A stretch of 9,913 nt of DNA from an uncultured Lachnospiraceae bacterium (GTDB lineage Bacteria; Bacillota; Clostridia; Lachnospirales; Lachnospiraceae), in contig CAJTXH010000107.1 in NCBI GenBank assembly GCA_910580005.1, positions 1 through 9,913 on the forward strand, given 5' to 3'. The notes below the pieces were generated by a model. It saw nothing but the letters and a program-made list of their open reading frames with translations. It did not search any database and was not told where the DNA came from. The position numbers and the translations under genes are program-made. Positions 1 through 6,522 of the stretch are shown one piece after another. Every line of letters starts with the position of its first letter. Positions within the stretch are counted from its first letter, which is position 1.

Positions 1-1839
1 CTCTGCTGCTTCTGCACCAACACCAAAAAGTATTCCAAAAGTAGTTACTACATTTTCTTTAGCAATAAGCCCTGTAACTGCTGCAACTGCCATTTTCCAG
101 TCACCCCAGCCAAGAGGTGCAAATAATGGGGCTATTACACCACCAATTGCCGCAAGAATACTTTTATCCAGCTGCTCTTCTTCAAGCATTGCAAATTTTC
201 CGTCTATCCAGCCAAATCCCTGCAAGAACCAGAGAACAATTGCTGAAAGCAGTATAATTGTACCAGCTTTTTTAATAAACGACCAGCCCCTTTCCCACAT
301 GCTCCTTAAAATATTAGATACGGTTGGCATATGGTAGGAAGGGAGTTCCATGACAAATGGTGCAGGATCTCCTGCAAAAATCCTTGTCTTTTTTAATATA
401 ATACCTGAGCATATTATTGCTGCAATCCCCACAAGCCATGCACTATATGATACCCACCACGCATTGTTAAATAATGCACCTGTAATAAGGGCAATAATTG
501 GAAGCTTTGCACTGCATGGAATAAATGTTGTTGTCATTATTGTCATTTTACGGTCACGGTCACTTTCAATAGTCCTTGAAGCCATAATTCCAGGCACACC
601 ACAGCCGCTTCCAATTAACATAGGTATAAATGACTTGCCAGAAAGCCCGAATTTACGGAAAATCCTGTCCATAATAAATGCTACCCTTGCCATATAACCA
701 CAAGACTCTAAAAATGCAAGGAATATAAACAATATAAATATCTGTGGCACAAATCCCAGTACAGCACCAACACCACCTATAATTCCATCTACAACAAGCC
801 CTGAAAGCCAGCCTGCACAACCCACAGAATCAAGAAGCCCGCTTACAGCATCTGGTATTCCTGGTATATGAAGTGCTTCAATTCCAAGGAAATTCCATCC
901 ATCGCCAAACACCCCGTCATTTGCCCAGTCAGTTGCCCATCCCCCAACAGTTGTAACAGATACATAATATACAACAAACATAACCGCTGCAAAAATTGGA
1001 AGCGCAAGTATCCTGTTTGTCACAATCCTGTCAATTTTATCTGACAGCGTAAGGCTTTTATTGTGTGGTTTTATGCAGCAGCTATCAATAATCGAAGAAA
1101 TATACATATACCTTTCATTAGTAATAATGCTTTCTGTATCATCATCAAATTTATCTTCAAGCTCTGCAATCTCAACAGATACATCAGGGAAGTTTCCTGC
1201 CTGCAATGAAATCTTACTGTCCTTTTCAAGAAGCTTTACCGCAAAAAAGCGTTTCTGTGATTCTGGCACTTTATTATCCAGTTTTTCTTCAACCCTTTGT
1301 ATTATTTTTTCGGCATCCTCCGAAAATTTATGTACAATAGGCATTTTCCCTTTTCCTGCCAGTGCAACTGCCTTCTCTGCCACCTCCATGACACCTTTGC
1401 CTTTCAGTGCAGAAATCTCCATAACTTCACATCCAAGTTTCTCGCCAAGCTTGCCAGTATGTATTTTATCACCTGATTTTTCAAGCAGGTCAGCCATATT
1501 TACAGCCATAATAACAGGAATTCCAAGTTCAAGTATCTGTGTCGACAAATACAGGTTTCTCTCAATATTTGTACCATCTACAATATTAATAATAACATCT
1601 GGCCTCTCATTTGTTAAATAATTTCTTGCTACTACCTCTTCTAGTGTATATGGAGATAAGGAATAAATTCCCGGCAAGTCCATAATAGTTACATCCTTAT
1701 GCCCTTTTAATTTACCTTCTTTCTTTTCAACAGTAACCCCAGGCCAGTTTCCAACAAACTGGTTTGAACCTGTAAGTGCATTAAATAATGTTGTCTTGCC
1801 ACAATTAGGATTGCCTGCTAATGCAATTTTAACTGACAT
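1..1839 (-). CDS. feoB: Ferrous iron transport protein B, 3' end cut by window edge
   Basis: FeoB is the cytoplasmic-membrane Fe(II) uptake protein, with an N-terminal G-protein domain fused to a membrane channel region. The frame is open for 613 codons from ATG at 1839 to the window edge; relatives are roughly 650-750 residues, so the last membrane segments are missing. Visible GTPase motifs are G1 GNPNCGKT (residues 9-16), a G2 Thr near 36 (PGVTVE), G3 DLPG (54-57) and G4 NMAD (114-117). The membrane part starts near residue 285 (RILALPIFAAV) and carries the two family signatures GCGVPG (Cys413) and PCSAKLPI (Cys442), then IAKENVVTT near the cut end. The ribosome site AAAGG (1850-1854) lies 10 nt before the ATG. 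It follows two feoA genes on the same strand after a 146-nt spacer. I checked the frame at several places and saw no frameshift. Confidence 0.96.
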   Translation of the reverse strand, partial: MSVKIALAGNPNCGKTTLFNALTGSNQFVGNWPGVTVEKKEGKLKGHKDVTIMDLPGIYSLSPYTLEEVVARNYLTNERPDVIINIVDGTNIERNLYLSTQILELGIPVIMAVNMADLLEKSGDKIHTGKLGEKLGCEVMEISALKGKGVMEVAEKAVALAGKGKMPIVHKFSEDAEKIIQRVEEKLDNKVPESQKRFFAVKLLEKDSKISLQAGNFPDVSVEIAELEDKFDDDTESIITNERYMYISSIIDSCCIKPHNKSLTLSDKIDRIVTNRILALPIFAAVMFVVYYVSVTTVGGWATDWANDGVFGDGWNFLGIEALHIPGIPDAVSGLLDSVGCAGWLSGLVVDGIIGGVGAVLGFVPQIFILFIFLAFLESCGYMARVAFIMDRIFRKFGLSGKSFIPMLIGSGCGVPGIMASRTIESDRDRKMTIMTTTFIPCSAKLPIIALITGALFNNAWWVSYSAWLVGIAAIICSGIILKKTRIFAGDPAPFVMELPSYHMPTVSNILRSMWERGWSFIKKAGTIILLSAIVLWFLQGFGWIDGKFAMLEEEQLDKSILAAIGGVIAPLFAPLGWGDWKMAVAAVTGLIAKENVVTTFGILFGVGAEAAE

Positions 1840-1985
1840 ATTAATGTTTCCTTTCTTTTAAATTTTATATATTTGCTTCCACACCATATAAATACGCCAA
1901 GGTTAATTCAAACTATCTTTTATATGTTAATACTATTTTTTATTAGCCTAAACTAACGTATAGGTAAAAAAAATTATGCCCAGCA
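1840..1985 (-). other. Spacer between the second feoA and feoB
   Basis: This 146-nt AT-rich spacer holds no gene. It contains a TTAG-N6-CTAA inverted repeat (annotated separately) and the feoB ribosome site. I see no convincing -35/-10 pair and no terminator hairpin, so feoB is probably read through from feoA. The repeat, however, would allow separate control of feoB. Confidence 0.6.
1943..1956. promoter_or_regulatory. Candidate DtxR/IdeR-type metal-repressor box before feoB
   Basis: The sequence TTAGCCTAAACTAA is a TTAG-N6-CTAA inverted repeat. Read on the minus strand and extended to 19 nt (1956-1938), it agrees with the published IdeR consensus TWAGGTWAGSCTWACCTWA at 15 of 19 positions by my hand count. 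Its position between feoA and feoB fits iron regulation. Which repressor would bind is inference, since no dtxR-family gene lies in the window. Confidence 0.45.
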
Positions 1986-2207
1986 CTATTCAACCAATAT
2001 CATTTCTGTATCTGCCTTACGTAAAGAAAGCTCATAACCTCTTACTGTTACTTCAACAGGGTCTCCAAAAGGCGCAGTTTTCCTTACAAAAATTTCGACA
2101 CCTTTTGTAATCCCCATATCCATTATTCTCCTTTTTACAGCACCTTCACCAATAAGTTTAACCACTTTAACAGTGCTGCCATTAGATATCTCTTTTAACG
2201 TTTTCAT
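1986..2207 (-). CDS. feoA: FeoA family protein (second copy, next to feoB)
   Basis: This is a small cytoplasmic SH3-like FeoA-domain protein of 73 residues. FeoA proteins are thought to bind FeoB and modulate Fe(II) uptake. The sequence shows the family pattern: an N-terminal strand (STVKVVKL), then the GEGAVKRRIMDMGITKGVEI stretch, which matches the usual R-L-x-x-x-G-hydrophobic-x-x-G core, then PFGDPVEVTVRGYELSLRKADTEMI. The reading frame extends back to an ATG at 2222, but GGAGG at 2216-2220 overlaps that codon. It is placed 8 nt before the ATG at 2207 and 5 nt before the in-frame ATG at 2210, so the start is 2207 or 2210. It resembles E. coli-type FeoA more closely than its upstream partner does. 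Confidence 0.92.
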   Translation of the reverse strand: MKTLKEISNGSTVKVVKLIGEGAVKRRIMDMGITKGVEIFVRKTAPFGDPVEVTVRGYELSLRKADTEMILVE

Positions 2208-2215
2208 CATTAAAA

Positions 2216-2220
2216 CCTCC
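2216..2220 (-). promoter_or_regulatory. Ribosome binding site fixing the feoA start
   Basis: GGAGG on the minus strand overlaps the upstream in-frame ATG (2222-2220). It lies 5 and 8 nt from the ATGs at 2210 and 2207, which rules out the longer frame. Confidence 0.8.
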
Positions 2221-2241
2221 ATTTATATTACAAGGTATATA

Positions 2242-2451
2242 TTAAACCATAATCCTGTTTGCCATGTCCCTGCCAATGGCAACCCTGGAATTCCTTATAT
2301 TAACTATAAGGTTTCCATCATTTCCTGAAATTACAGTAACAATACCTCCTATAGTAAAACCAAGTTTCTCAAGGAATTTCCTGGTATCCTCATTGCCTCC
2401 AGTCCTTTTAATCTCATACGGTTCACCAATATTTACCATAGTAAGTGGCAT
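2242..2451 (-). CDS. feoA: FeoA family protein (first copy)
   Basis: This is a 69-residue FeoA-domain protein and the first gene of the feo block. It has the compact all-beta FeoA layout: an N-terminal strand (GEPYEIKRTGGN), the helix KFLEKLGFTIGGIVTVISG carrying the conserved L-G-hydrophobic-x-x-G core, then NLIVNIRNSRVAIGRDMANRIMV, where the R-hydrophobic-A-hydrophobic-x-x-x-x-A signature is typical of the family. The ribosome site GGAGGG is 8 nt before the ATG. It is clearly diverged from the second FeoA, which follows 34 nt downstream. Two non-identical FeoA proteins ahead of FeoB are common in Clostridia. Whether they work together or separately cannot be told from sequence. Confidence 0.92.
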   Translation of the reverse strand: MPLTMVNIGEPYEIKRTGGNEDTRKFLEKLGFTIGGIVTVISGNDGNLIVNIRNSRVAIGRDMANRIMV

Positions 2452-2500
2452 AACATCATCCCTCCGTTTCCATTATGGCATTCTCTCTTGCTTACAATAG

Positions 2501-2514
2501 TTAGTATACTCTAA
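2501..2514. promoter_or_regulatory. Candidate metal-repressor box over the feo -10 element
   Basis: TTAGTATACTCTAA is a second TTAG-N6-CTAA inverted repeat. It covers the whole -10 hexamer (2503-2508) of the feo promoter, so a protein bound here would block RNA polymerase. Agreement with the extended IdeR consensus is weaker than at the 1943-1956 site (12 of 19 by hand), so the half-sites and the position carry the case. Confidence 0.42.
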
Positions 2515-2531
2515 TACACGTTAGCTGTCAA
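2503..2531 (-). promoter_or_regulatory. Sigma-A type promoter of the feoA-feoA-feoB block
   Basis: On the minus strand, TTGACA (2531-2526) is followed after exactly 17 nt by TATACT (2508-2503). This is a perfect -35 and a 5-of-6 -10 at optimal spacing. Transcription would start near 2496, about 45 nt before the first feoA codon. The promoter sits only 19 nt after the Nudix stop codon with no terminator between, so read-through from the upstream genes is also possible. Confidence 0.82.
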
Positions 2532-2550
2532 TAATAATTTTAATTTTTCA

Positions 2551-3060
2551 CTACATCCCATTTTTCTTTATTTTTTCAACTGCACATTTAAGAATACCTA
2601 TATATTCCTGGCCACGTTTCCTTGAATTAAGTGCAAGTTCAAGCATTTCATCATATCCTACAAGCTTTACCTCTTCCACTTCCTCTTTCTGTATCAGGCA
2701 GTCACTTAAATCAAAGTTTTTCTTTACAAAATATATATCAGTAAAGTTTTTCTTTTTCTTAAAGCGCCCTGCAAAAAACAGTTCTGATTTATCCAGTTTT
2801 ATGCCAAGCTCCTCCTGTGTTTCCCTTATAGCCCCGTCTATACTTTCTTCACCTGAAAGCACCGCACCGCCGGTTACATCCCATTCTCCTGGATGCGATT
2901 CTTTGTTCATGGCACGTTTCTGGATAAGAAATTTGCCATCCGGCGTATACAAGTATATATGTACACACAACATATAATCACCAGACCTTGGCACACCACG
3001 CTCCATTACACGTCCTGTACGGTTGGCATTTTCATCATATACATCCCAAATTTCAGCCAT
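2551..3060 (-). CDS. Nudix hydrolase, IDI/YfcD-like
   Basis: This is a 169-residue cytoplasmic Nudix protein that probably hydrolyses a nucleoside-diphosphate-linked or other pyrophosphate substrate; the substrate cannot be read from sequence. The complete Nudix box G-x5-E-x7-RE-x-x-EE-x-G-I is present (GGAVLSGEESIDGAIRETQE, then ELGI, around residues 63-86). The N-terminal EIWDVYDENANRTG and the QKRAMNKESHPGEWDVTGGA run resemble isopentenyl-diphosphate-isomerase-like Nudix proteins such as YfcD. I chose the ATG at 3060 because GGAG (3067-3070) lies 6 nt upstream. A longer frame reaching 3102 would run deep into queH. The start overlaps the end of queH by 8 nt, implying coupled translation. 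Confidence 0.93.
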   Translation of the reverse strand: MAEIWDVYDENANRTGRVMERGVPRSGDYMLCVHIYLYTPDGKFLIQKRAMNKESHPGEWDVTGGAVLSGEESIDGAIRETQEELGIKLDKSELFFAGRFKKKKNFTDIYFVKKNFDLSDCLIQKEEVEEVKLVGYDEMLELALNSRKRGQEYIGILKCAVEKIKKNGM

Positions 3061-3685
3061 TGTAATCTCCATTTCTTTCCCTTTTACTGAAAATACATCC
3101 ACAATAATCCTGCCTGTAAAGGTTATATTCCCTGGAATATTGTATTGATTTCTGGTATCCTCCTTTTTTCTTAAAATCAGATACCAGGTATTTTACCCCA
3201 TATTCCTTTTCAAGCTTTAAACCAGTTTCATTTAATACCTGTGCATTTTTATGGGGGCTTACCGAAAGAGTAGTCGTAAAATAATCAAAGCCATGTGCAA
3301 GGGCATACTCTGCTGCTTTACGCTGCCTCATTTCATAACATTTAAAACACCTCCCGCCCCCTTCTGGCATGTCCTCCATCCCTTCTGCCATATGTAAAAA
3401 CTTTAAAGGCTCATATTCCCCTTCAACAAAACTTGTTTTATTTTTTACTGGAAGACTGACAACCAGCCTTGCCTGTTCTTTTACACGCTTATAATACTCT
3501 TCCTCTGGTGAAATATTCGGGTTATAATAAAGAACAGTTATAGAAAAATACTCTGCCAGATAACTTAAACAGTAACTGCTGCAAGGTGCACAACAGCTAT
3601 GCATTAAAAGGCGTGGCGTCTGTCCTTTTTCTGTTATGTCTTTTATTATACCATCAAGCATTACCTGGTAATTTACCTTATTCAT
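3053..3685 (-). CDS. queH: Epoxyqueuosine reductase QueH
   Basis: QueH (formerly DUF208) reduces epoxyqueuosine to queuosine in tRNA, the last step of queuosine formation, and replaces cobalamin-dependent QueG in many bacteria. The 210-residue protein shows the hallmark cysteine sets: vicinal HSCCAPC (Cys31, Cys32, Cys35), RCFKC (Cys113, Cys116) and DYCGC (Cys195, Cys197), which in the family supply the iron-sulfur centre and the redox site. Other family runs are YYNPNISPEEEYYKR (about 53-67) and TTTLSVSPHKN (137-147). The ribosome site GGGG (3693-3696) is 7 nt before the ATG. The start overlaps the cvpA-like stop by 8 nt, and the stop overlaps the Nudix start by 8 nt. No other queuosine gene is in the window. 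Confidence 0.95.
   Translation of the reverse strand: MNKVNYQVMLDGIIKDITEKGQTPRLLMHSCCAPCSSYCLSYLAEYFSITVLYYNPNISPEEEYYKRVKEQARLVVSLPVKNKTSFVEGEYEPLKFLHMAEGMEDMPEGGGRCFKCYEMRQRKAAEYALAHGFDYFTTTLSVSPHKNAQVLNETGLKLEKEYGVKYLVSDFKKKGGYQKSIQYSREYNLYRQDYCGCIFSKRERNGDYNG
3067..3070 (-). promoter_or_regulatory. Ribosome binding site fixing the Nudix start
   Basis: GGAG lies inside the last codons of queH, 6 nt before the ATG at 3060. It supports the 169-residue form over the 183-residue form. Confidence 0.65.
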
Positions 3686-4133
3686 AAATAGTCCCCTTTT
3701 TTAAAAATGCATGTAAAAAGACAGAGCTTTCAACAGCCTTCTTTGTAAGCCCTATGCCATCAAGTGTTTCCTGTGGCACTACCGAGAAAAATATGCTACA
3801 GATTATATATATAACTATGAAATCAATTAAAAACCCTGCTACAGCGCCACAAATGCGGTCAATTTTCCCAATAACCGGGATATGGCTTGTAATTTTTAAT
3901 ACACTAACTATGTGGTGCAGTATTATTATTGAAATAACAAGCACAATAGAAAAAACTATAGCAGCAGGCAGCCGTGATGAAAGCCTATCTGCAAGTATTG
4001 AAGCTATAAAATAAGAGACGGCAAGCACTGCAAGGTTTGCAATTTTCATCACAAAACCTGTCATATACCCTGTAACAACTGCTGCTATAAGCATTACTGC
4101 TATTACAATATCTATAATCTTTACAATGTCCAT
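3678..4133 (-). CDS. CvpA-family membrane protein
   Basis: This 151-residue protein looks like the CvpA (colicin V production) family of small inner-membrane proteins, whose biochemical role is not settled. About four hydrophobic segments are visible: residues 5-25, 30-50, 57-78 and 96-118. Before the last one is HIPVIGKIDRICGAVAGF (about 84-101), which matches the family's conserved proline-hydrophobic-x-x-x-DR-x-x-G-x-x-x-G loop. The ATG overlaps the dapB stop by one base (TAATG). No strong ribosome site is seen, so translation probably depends on coupling to dapB. E. coli cvpA is in a purine operon; here the neighbours are lysine-pathway and queuosine genes, which does not settle its function. 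Confidence 0.85.
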   Translation of the reverse strand: MDIVKIIDIVIAVMLIAAVVTGYMTGFVMKIANLAVLAVSYFIASILADRLSSRLPAAIVFSIVLVISIIILHHIVSVLKITSHIPVIGKIDRICGAVAGFLIDFIVIYIICSIFFSVVPQETLDGIGLTKKAVESSVFLHAFLKKGTIYE

Positions 4134-4888
4134 TACATCAATACATCTGCCATATCATAGTATCCGGCATCCTTGCCTTTCATAAACTTGGCTGCTACTA
4201 CAGAGCCTTTTGCAAACACAGCCCTTGAATATGCCATGTGCGAAAGTGTTATTACTTCATCCGTTCCTGCAAATATTACATCATGTGTGCCAGTTATTGT
4301 ACCGCCACGTACTGCACAAATGCCAAGCTCTTCCTTGCCACGCTTTTTACGCACCTGGGAACGGTCATAGACATATTCATACCTGTCGCCAAGCTCTTCG
4401 TTAATAGAATCTGCAAGGGCAAGGGCAGTGCCTGAAGGGGCATCAAGCTTCTGGTTATGGTGTTTTTCTACAATTTCAATATCAAAACCGTTATCTGCAA
4501 GTTTCTTTGCTGCCTCTTTTACAAGTTTCATAAGAAGGTTAATTCCAAGCGACATATTTGCAGACCTTAATACAGCTACTTTCTTGCTTGTCTCTGTAAC
4601 ATATGCTGACTGCTCTTTAGAAAGCCCTGTCGAGCAGACAATAACTGGTATCTGCTTGTCCACTGCATAATCCATTCTTTCTTCAATGCCATTAGATGAA
4701 GAGAAGTCAATAATTACATCTGCTGCCACATCACAGTCTGATATATCAGTAAAAACAGGATAATCGTTCTCCCTGTTATTTATAATGTCAATACCAGCAA
4801 CAATTACTACATCTTCATCCTCTTTTACAATATCTGTAATCATCTGCCCCATACGGCCATTACATCCAACCATAATAATCTTAACCAT
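4133..4888 (-). CDS. dapB: 4-hydroxy-tetrahydrodipicolinate reductase
   Basis: DapB uses NAD(P)H to reduce 4-hydroxy-tetrahydrodipicolinate to tetrahydrodipicolinate on the way to diaminopimelate and lysine. The 251-residue protein is a usual family length. It has the N-terminal dinucleotide-binding GCNGRMG motif (residues 8-14), the strand-end motif DFSSS (61-65), and the catalytic signature EKHHNQKLDAPSGTAL (141-156), in which His143/His144 and Lys147 correspond to the E. coli catalytic residues. CAVRGG (191-196) and GTHDVIFAG (200-208) are also family features. AGAAGAAAGG (4901-4910) is the only ribosome-site candidate; it lies 12 nt from the ATG, which is long. The gene follows dapA after a structured 131-nt spacer and leads directly into cvpA. 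Confidence 0.98.
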   Translation of the reverse strand: MVKIIMVGCNGRMGQMITDIVKEDEDVVIVAGIDIINNRENDYPVFTDISDCDVAADVIIDFSSSNGIEERMDYAVDKQIPVIVCSTGLSKEQSAYVTETSKKVAVLRSANMSLGINLLMKLVKEAAKKLADNGFDIEIVEKHHNQKLDAPSGTALALADSINEELGDRYEYVYDRSQVRKKRGKEELGICAVRGGTITGTHDVIFAGTDEVITLSHMAYSRAVFAKGSVVAAKFMKGKDAGYYDMADVLM

Positions 4889-5019
4889 ATATAAACCAAA
4901 CCTTTCTTCTTACATGTATTTCTATATACTTTACCATGTATTACATATGGCAGGAAACAGGGCTTCCATAACATCCCTGCGCAGGCATGGCTGGAATCCC
5001 AGCCATGCCCCTTGGTATA
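4889..5019 (-). other. Structured dapA-dapB spacer
   Basis: This spacer holds no gene. Its dapA-proximal half is far richer in G and C than the other spacers in the window and contains a cluster of inverted repeats: the strong hairpin at 4984-5009, a 10-bp palindrome CCTGCGCAGG at 4976-4985, and a CAGGG/CCCTG pair just beyond. The dapB-proximal half is AT-rich. With no U-run after any stem it does not look like a standard intrinsic terminator. It may tune dapB level relative to dapA by processing or pausing. Confidence 0.55.
4984..5009. repeat. 11-bp perfect hairpin between dapA and dapB
   Basis: GGCATGGCTGG (4984-4994) and CCAGCCATGCC (4999-5009) are perfect reverse complements around a 4-nt loop. 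On the minus strand the hairpin begins 11 nt after the dapA stop codon and is not followed by a T-run. It could be an RNA-stabilising or attenuating stem, or a dispersed REP-like repeat. Only one copy is seen in this window. Confidence 0.8.
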
Positions 5020-5913
5020 TTATGCTACTACTTCCACGCCTGCATCTTTCATTGCCTGCCTTAATATCTCTTTATTAGCATCTTCCATTTCTGTAAGAGG
5101 CATACGCAGCGGACCTGCTTTAAAGCCCATCATTTCCATTGCTGCCTTTACAGGGATAGGGTTTACTTCAAGGAAAAGCGCCTTTGCAAGTTTTAAATAC
5201 TTAAGCTGGAGCCCTGCACCAGCTTTAACATCACCTGACATTGTTTTATAGACCATATCATGCACTTCCTGTGGGATTACATGTGATAATACAGATATAA
5301 CACCTTTGCCGCCAAGTGCAGTTATAGGCACAATCTGGTCATCATTACCTGAATAAACATCTATTCTGCCTTCTGACAATGCCAGTATTTCAGCAATCTG
5401 GGAAATATCCCCTGATGCTTCCTTGACTGCCACAATATTTCCAACTTCTTTAGAAAGCGCTGCAAGTGTCTGGGGCTTTATATTAACACCTGTACGCCCC
5501 TGTATATTATAAAGGATTACAGGCAAATCCATGCTTGCTGCTATTTCAGTGAAATGTTTCTTCAATCCATTCTGTGTTGCCTTATTATAATAAGGAGATA
5601 CTACTAAAATACCATCTGCCCCTGCCTTATAAGCTTCCTTTGACAAATAAACCGCTGTCTTTGTGCAGTTTGAACCTGTGCCTGCTATTACAGGCACACG
5701 TTTCTTTACCATATCTACGCATGCTTTAATAGTTTCAATATGCTCATCATGGGTCATTGTCGAAGCCTCACCTGTTGTGCCACAGACAATTATTGCATCT
5801 GTTTTATTTTCAATCTGGTAATTTACAATGCGCTCCATCTCATCATAATTAACAGACCCGTCATCATGCATAGGTGTAATTAATGCAACTCCTGCACCTG
5901 TAAATATAGACAT
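5020..5913 (-). CDS. dapA: 4-hydroxy-tetrahydrodipicolinate synthase
   Basis: DapA condenses pyruvate with aspartate semialdehyde, the first step committed to diaminopimelate and lysine. The 297-residue TIM-barrel protein has the family motifs: GTTGE (45-49), SPYYNK (106-111), a Tyr135-containing YNIQGRTG run with Arg140, and VAVKEASG (161-168), where Lys164 is the Schiff-base lysine. Tyr135, Arg140 and Lys164 match E. coli Tyr133, Arg138 and Lys161. GGKGVISVLS (201-210) is also typical. One oddity is Gln where most DapA proteins have Pro (YNxPxRT). A strong site AGGAGGA (5921-5927) lies 7 nt before the ATG. The sialic-acid lyase branch of this superfamily is less likely because dapB follows. 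Confidence 0.97.
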   Translation of the reverse strand: MSIFTGAGVALITPMHDDGSVNYDEMERIVNYQIENKTDAIIVCGTTGEASTMTHDEHIETIKACVDMVKKRVPVIAGTGSNCTKTAVYLSKEAYKAGADGILVVSPYYNKATQNGLKKHFTEIAASMDLPVILYNIQGRTGVNIKPQTLAALSKEVGNIVAVKEASGDISQIAEILALSEGRIDVYSGNDDQIVPITALGGKGVISVLSHVIPQEVHDMVYKTMSGDVKAGAGLQLKYLKLAKALFLEVNPIPVKAAMEMMGFKAGPLRMPLTEMEDANKEILRQAMKDAGVEVVA

Positions 5914-6013
5914 TTTTATCTCCTCCTAAACTGATATGTATATTAATTATTTAAAAATTACATGTATTATTATATGTTTCCATTATCTGTATGTGCTATC
6001 CTGCAGCACCATA
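5914..6013 (-). promoter_or_regulatory. cobO-dapA spacer with possible dapA promoter
   Basis: The spacer contains a perfect TATAAT on the minus strand (5974-5969), but the bases 17 nt upstream (AGCACA) match the -35 consensus poorly. A small hairpin, GTGCT/AGCAC around a 7-nt loop (5993-6009), covers the -35 region and could instead be a weak 3' stem for cobO. No lysine riboswitch fits in 100 nt. The strong dapA ribosome site ends the spacer. Confidence 0.35.
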
Positions 6014-6511
6014 TTATATTGTATTATCTTTTTCCAGGTCAATCTTGGAAACCACATCAGCATAAGGCAGAAGTTCCCTTGGAAGGTTTCTGCCAGTAAG
6101 CACAATCCTGCAATAATCTTCTCTCATGCTGGTAAGGCTAATAATATCATCAACCGTTATTATCCCCAGGTCAGGAAGTGCAAGCACCTCATCAAGTACA
6201 AGCACATCACATTCACCAGTATCTATAACCTTCTTTGCAAAATTAAAACCATTAAGTATATTTTGTTTCTCTTCTTTCTGTTGTGACGCAAGCAGCAAAT
6301 CATAAGACCTGTCTGCCTTTTCAAACCTGAACAGCTTTATCTCCGGCTCAAGCTTCCCAAGGAAATTAAATTCATCTGCTTCCTTTCCTTTAAGGAACTG
6401 TATAATAATTACAGAAAGCCCCTGGCCTGCCGCACGTATGCACTGCCCTACAGCAGCGGACGTCTTCCCCTTGCCAGTACCATAATAAACCTGGACAATA
6501 CCTTTACTCAT
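6014..6511 (-). CDS. cobO: Corrinoid (cob(I)alamin) adenosyltransferase, CobO/BtuR type
   Basis: This enzyme transfers the adenosyl group of ATP to the cobalt of a reduced corrinoid, giving adenosylcobalamin or its precursor. The 165-residue protein begins SKGIVQVYYGTGKGKTSAA, carrying the family P-loop GTGKGKTS (11-18). It continues with IIQFLKG (37-43), the Walker-B-like VLVLDEV (103-109), and the C-terminal VLTGRN-LP (137-144) and YADVVSKI (150-157) motifs. I chose the ATG at 6511 because GGAGG (6518-6522) sits 6 nt before it and relatives begin close to the P-loop. The open frame continues upstream to 6634, but that part lies in a structured leader and does not resemble the family. No other cobalamin-synthesis gene is present, so a salvage role is possible. 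Confidence 0.95.
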   Translation of the reverse strand: MSKGIVQVYYGTGKGKTSAAVGQCIRAAGQGLSVIIIQFLKGKEADEFNFLGKLEPEIKLFRFEKADRSYDLLLASQQKEEKQNILNGFNFAKKVIDTGECDVLVLDEVLALPDLGIITVDDIISLTSMREDYCRIVLTGRNLPRELLPYADVVSKIDLEKDNTI

Positions 6512-6517
6512 CTTATT

Positions 6518-6522
6518 CCTCC
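6518..6522 (-). promoter_or_regulatory. Ribosome binding site fixing the cobO start
   Basis: GGAGG lies 6 nt before the ATG at 6511. Its first G is also part of a possible GCATG/CATGC stem with 6541-6545, so access to it could depend on RNA folding. Confidence 0.8.

Noticed and set aside
350..1621. Plus-strand frames at 350-697 and 1061-1621
   Set aside because: They are antisense shadows of feoB, whose frame carries all the expected motifs.
3061..3102. Longer Nudix start at 3102
   Set aside because: It would lie deep inside queH. A GGAG site 6 nt before 3060 supports the shorter form.
5914..6013. Lysine riboswitch upstream of dapA
   Set aside because: The spacer is only 100 nt and lacks L-box conserved elements; lysine riboswitches are longer.
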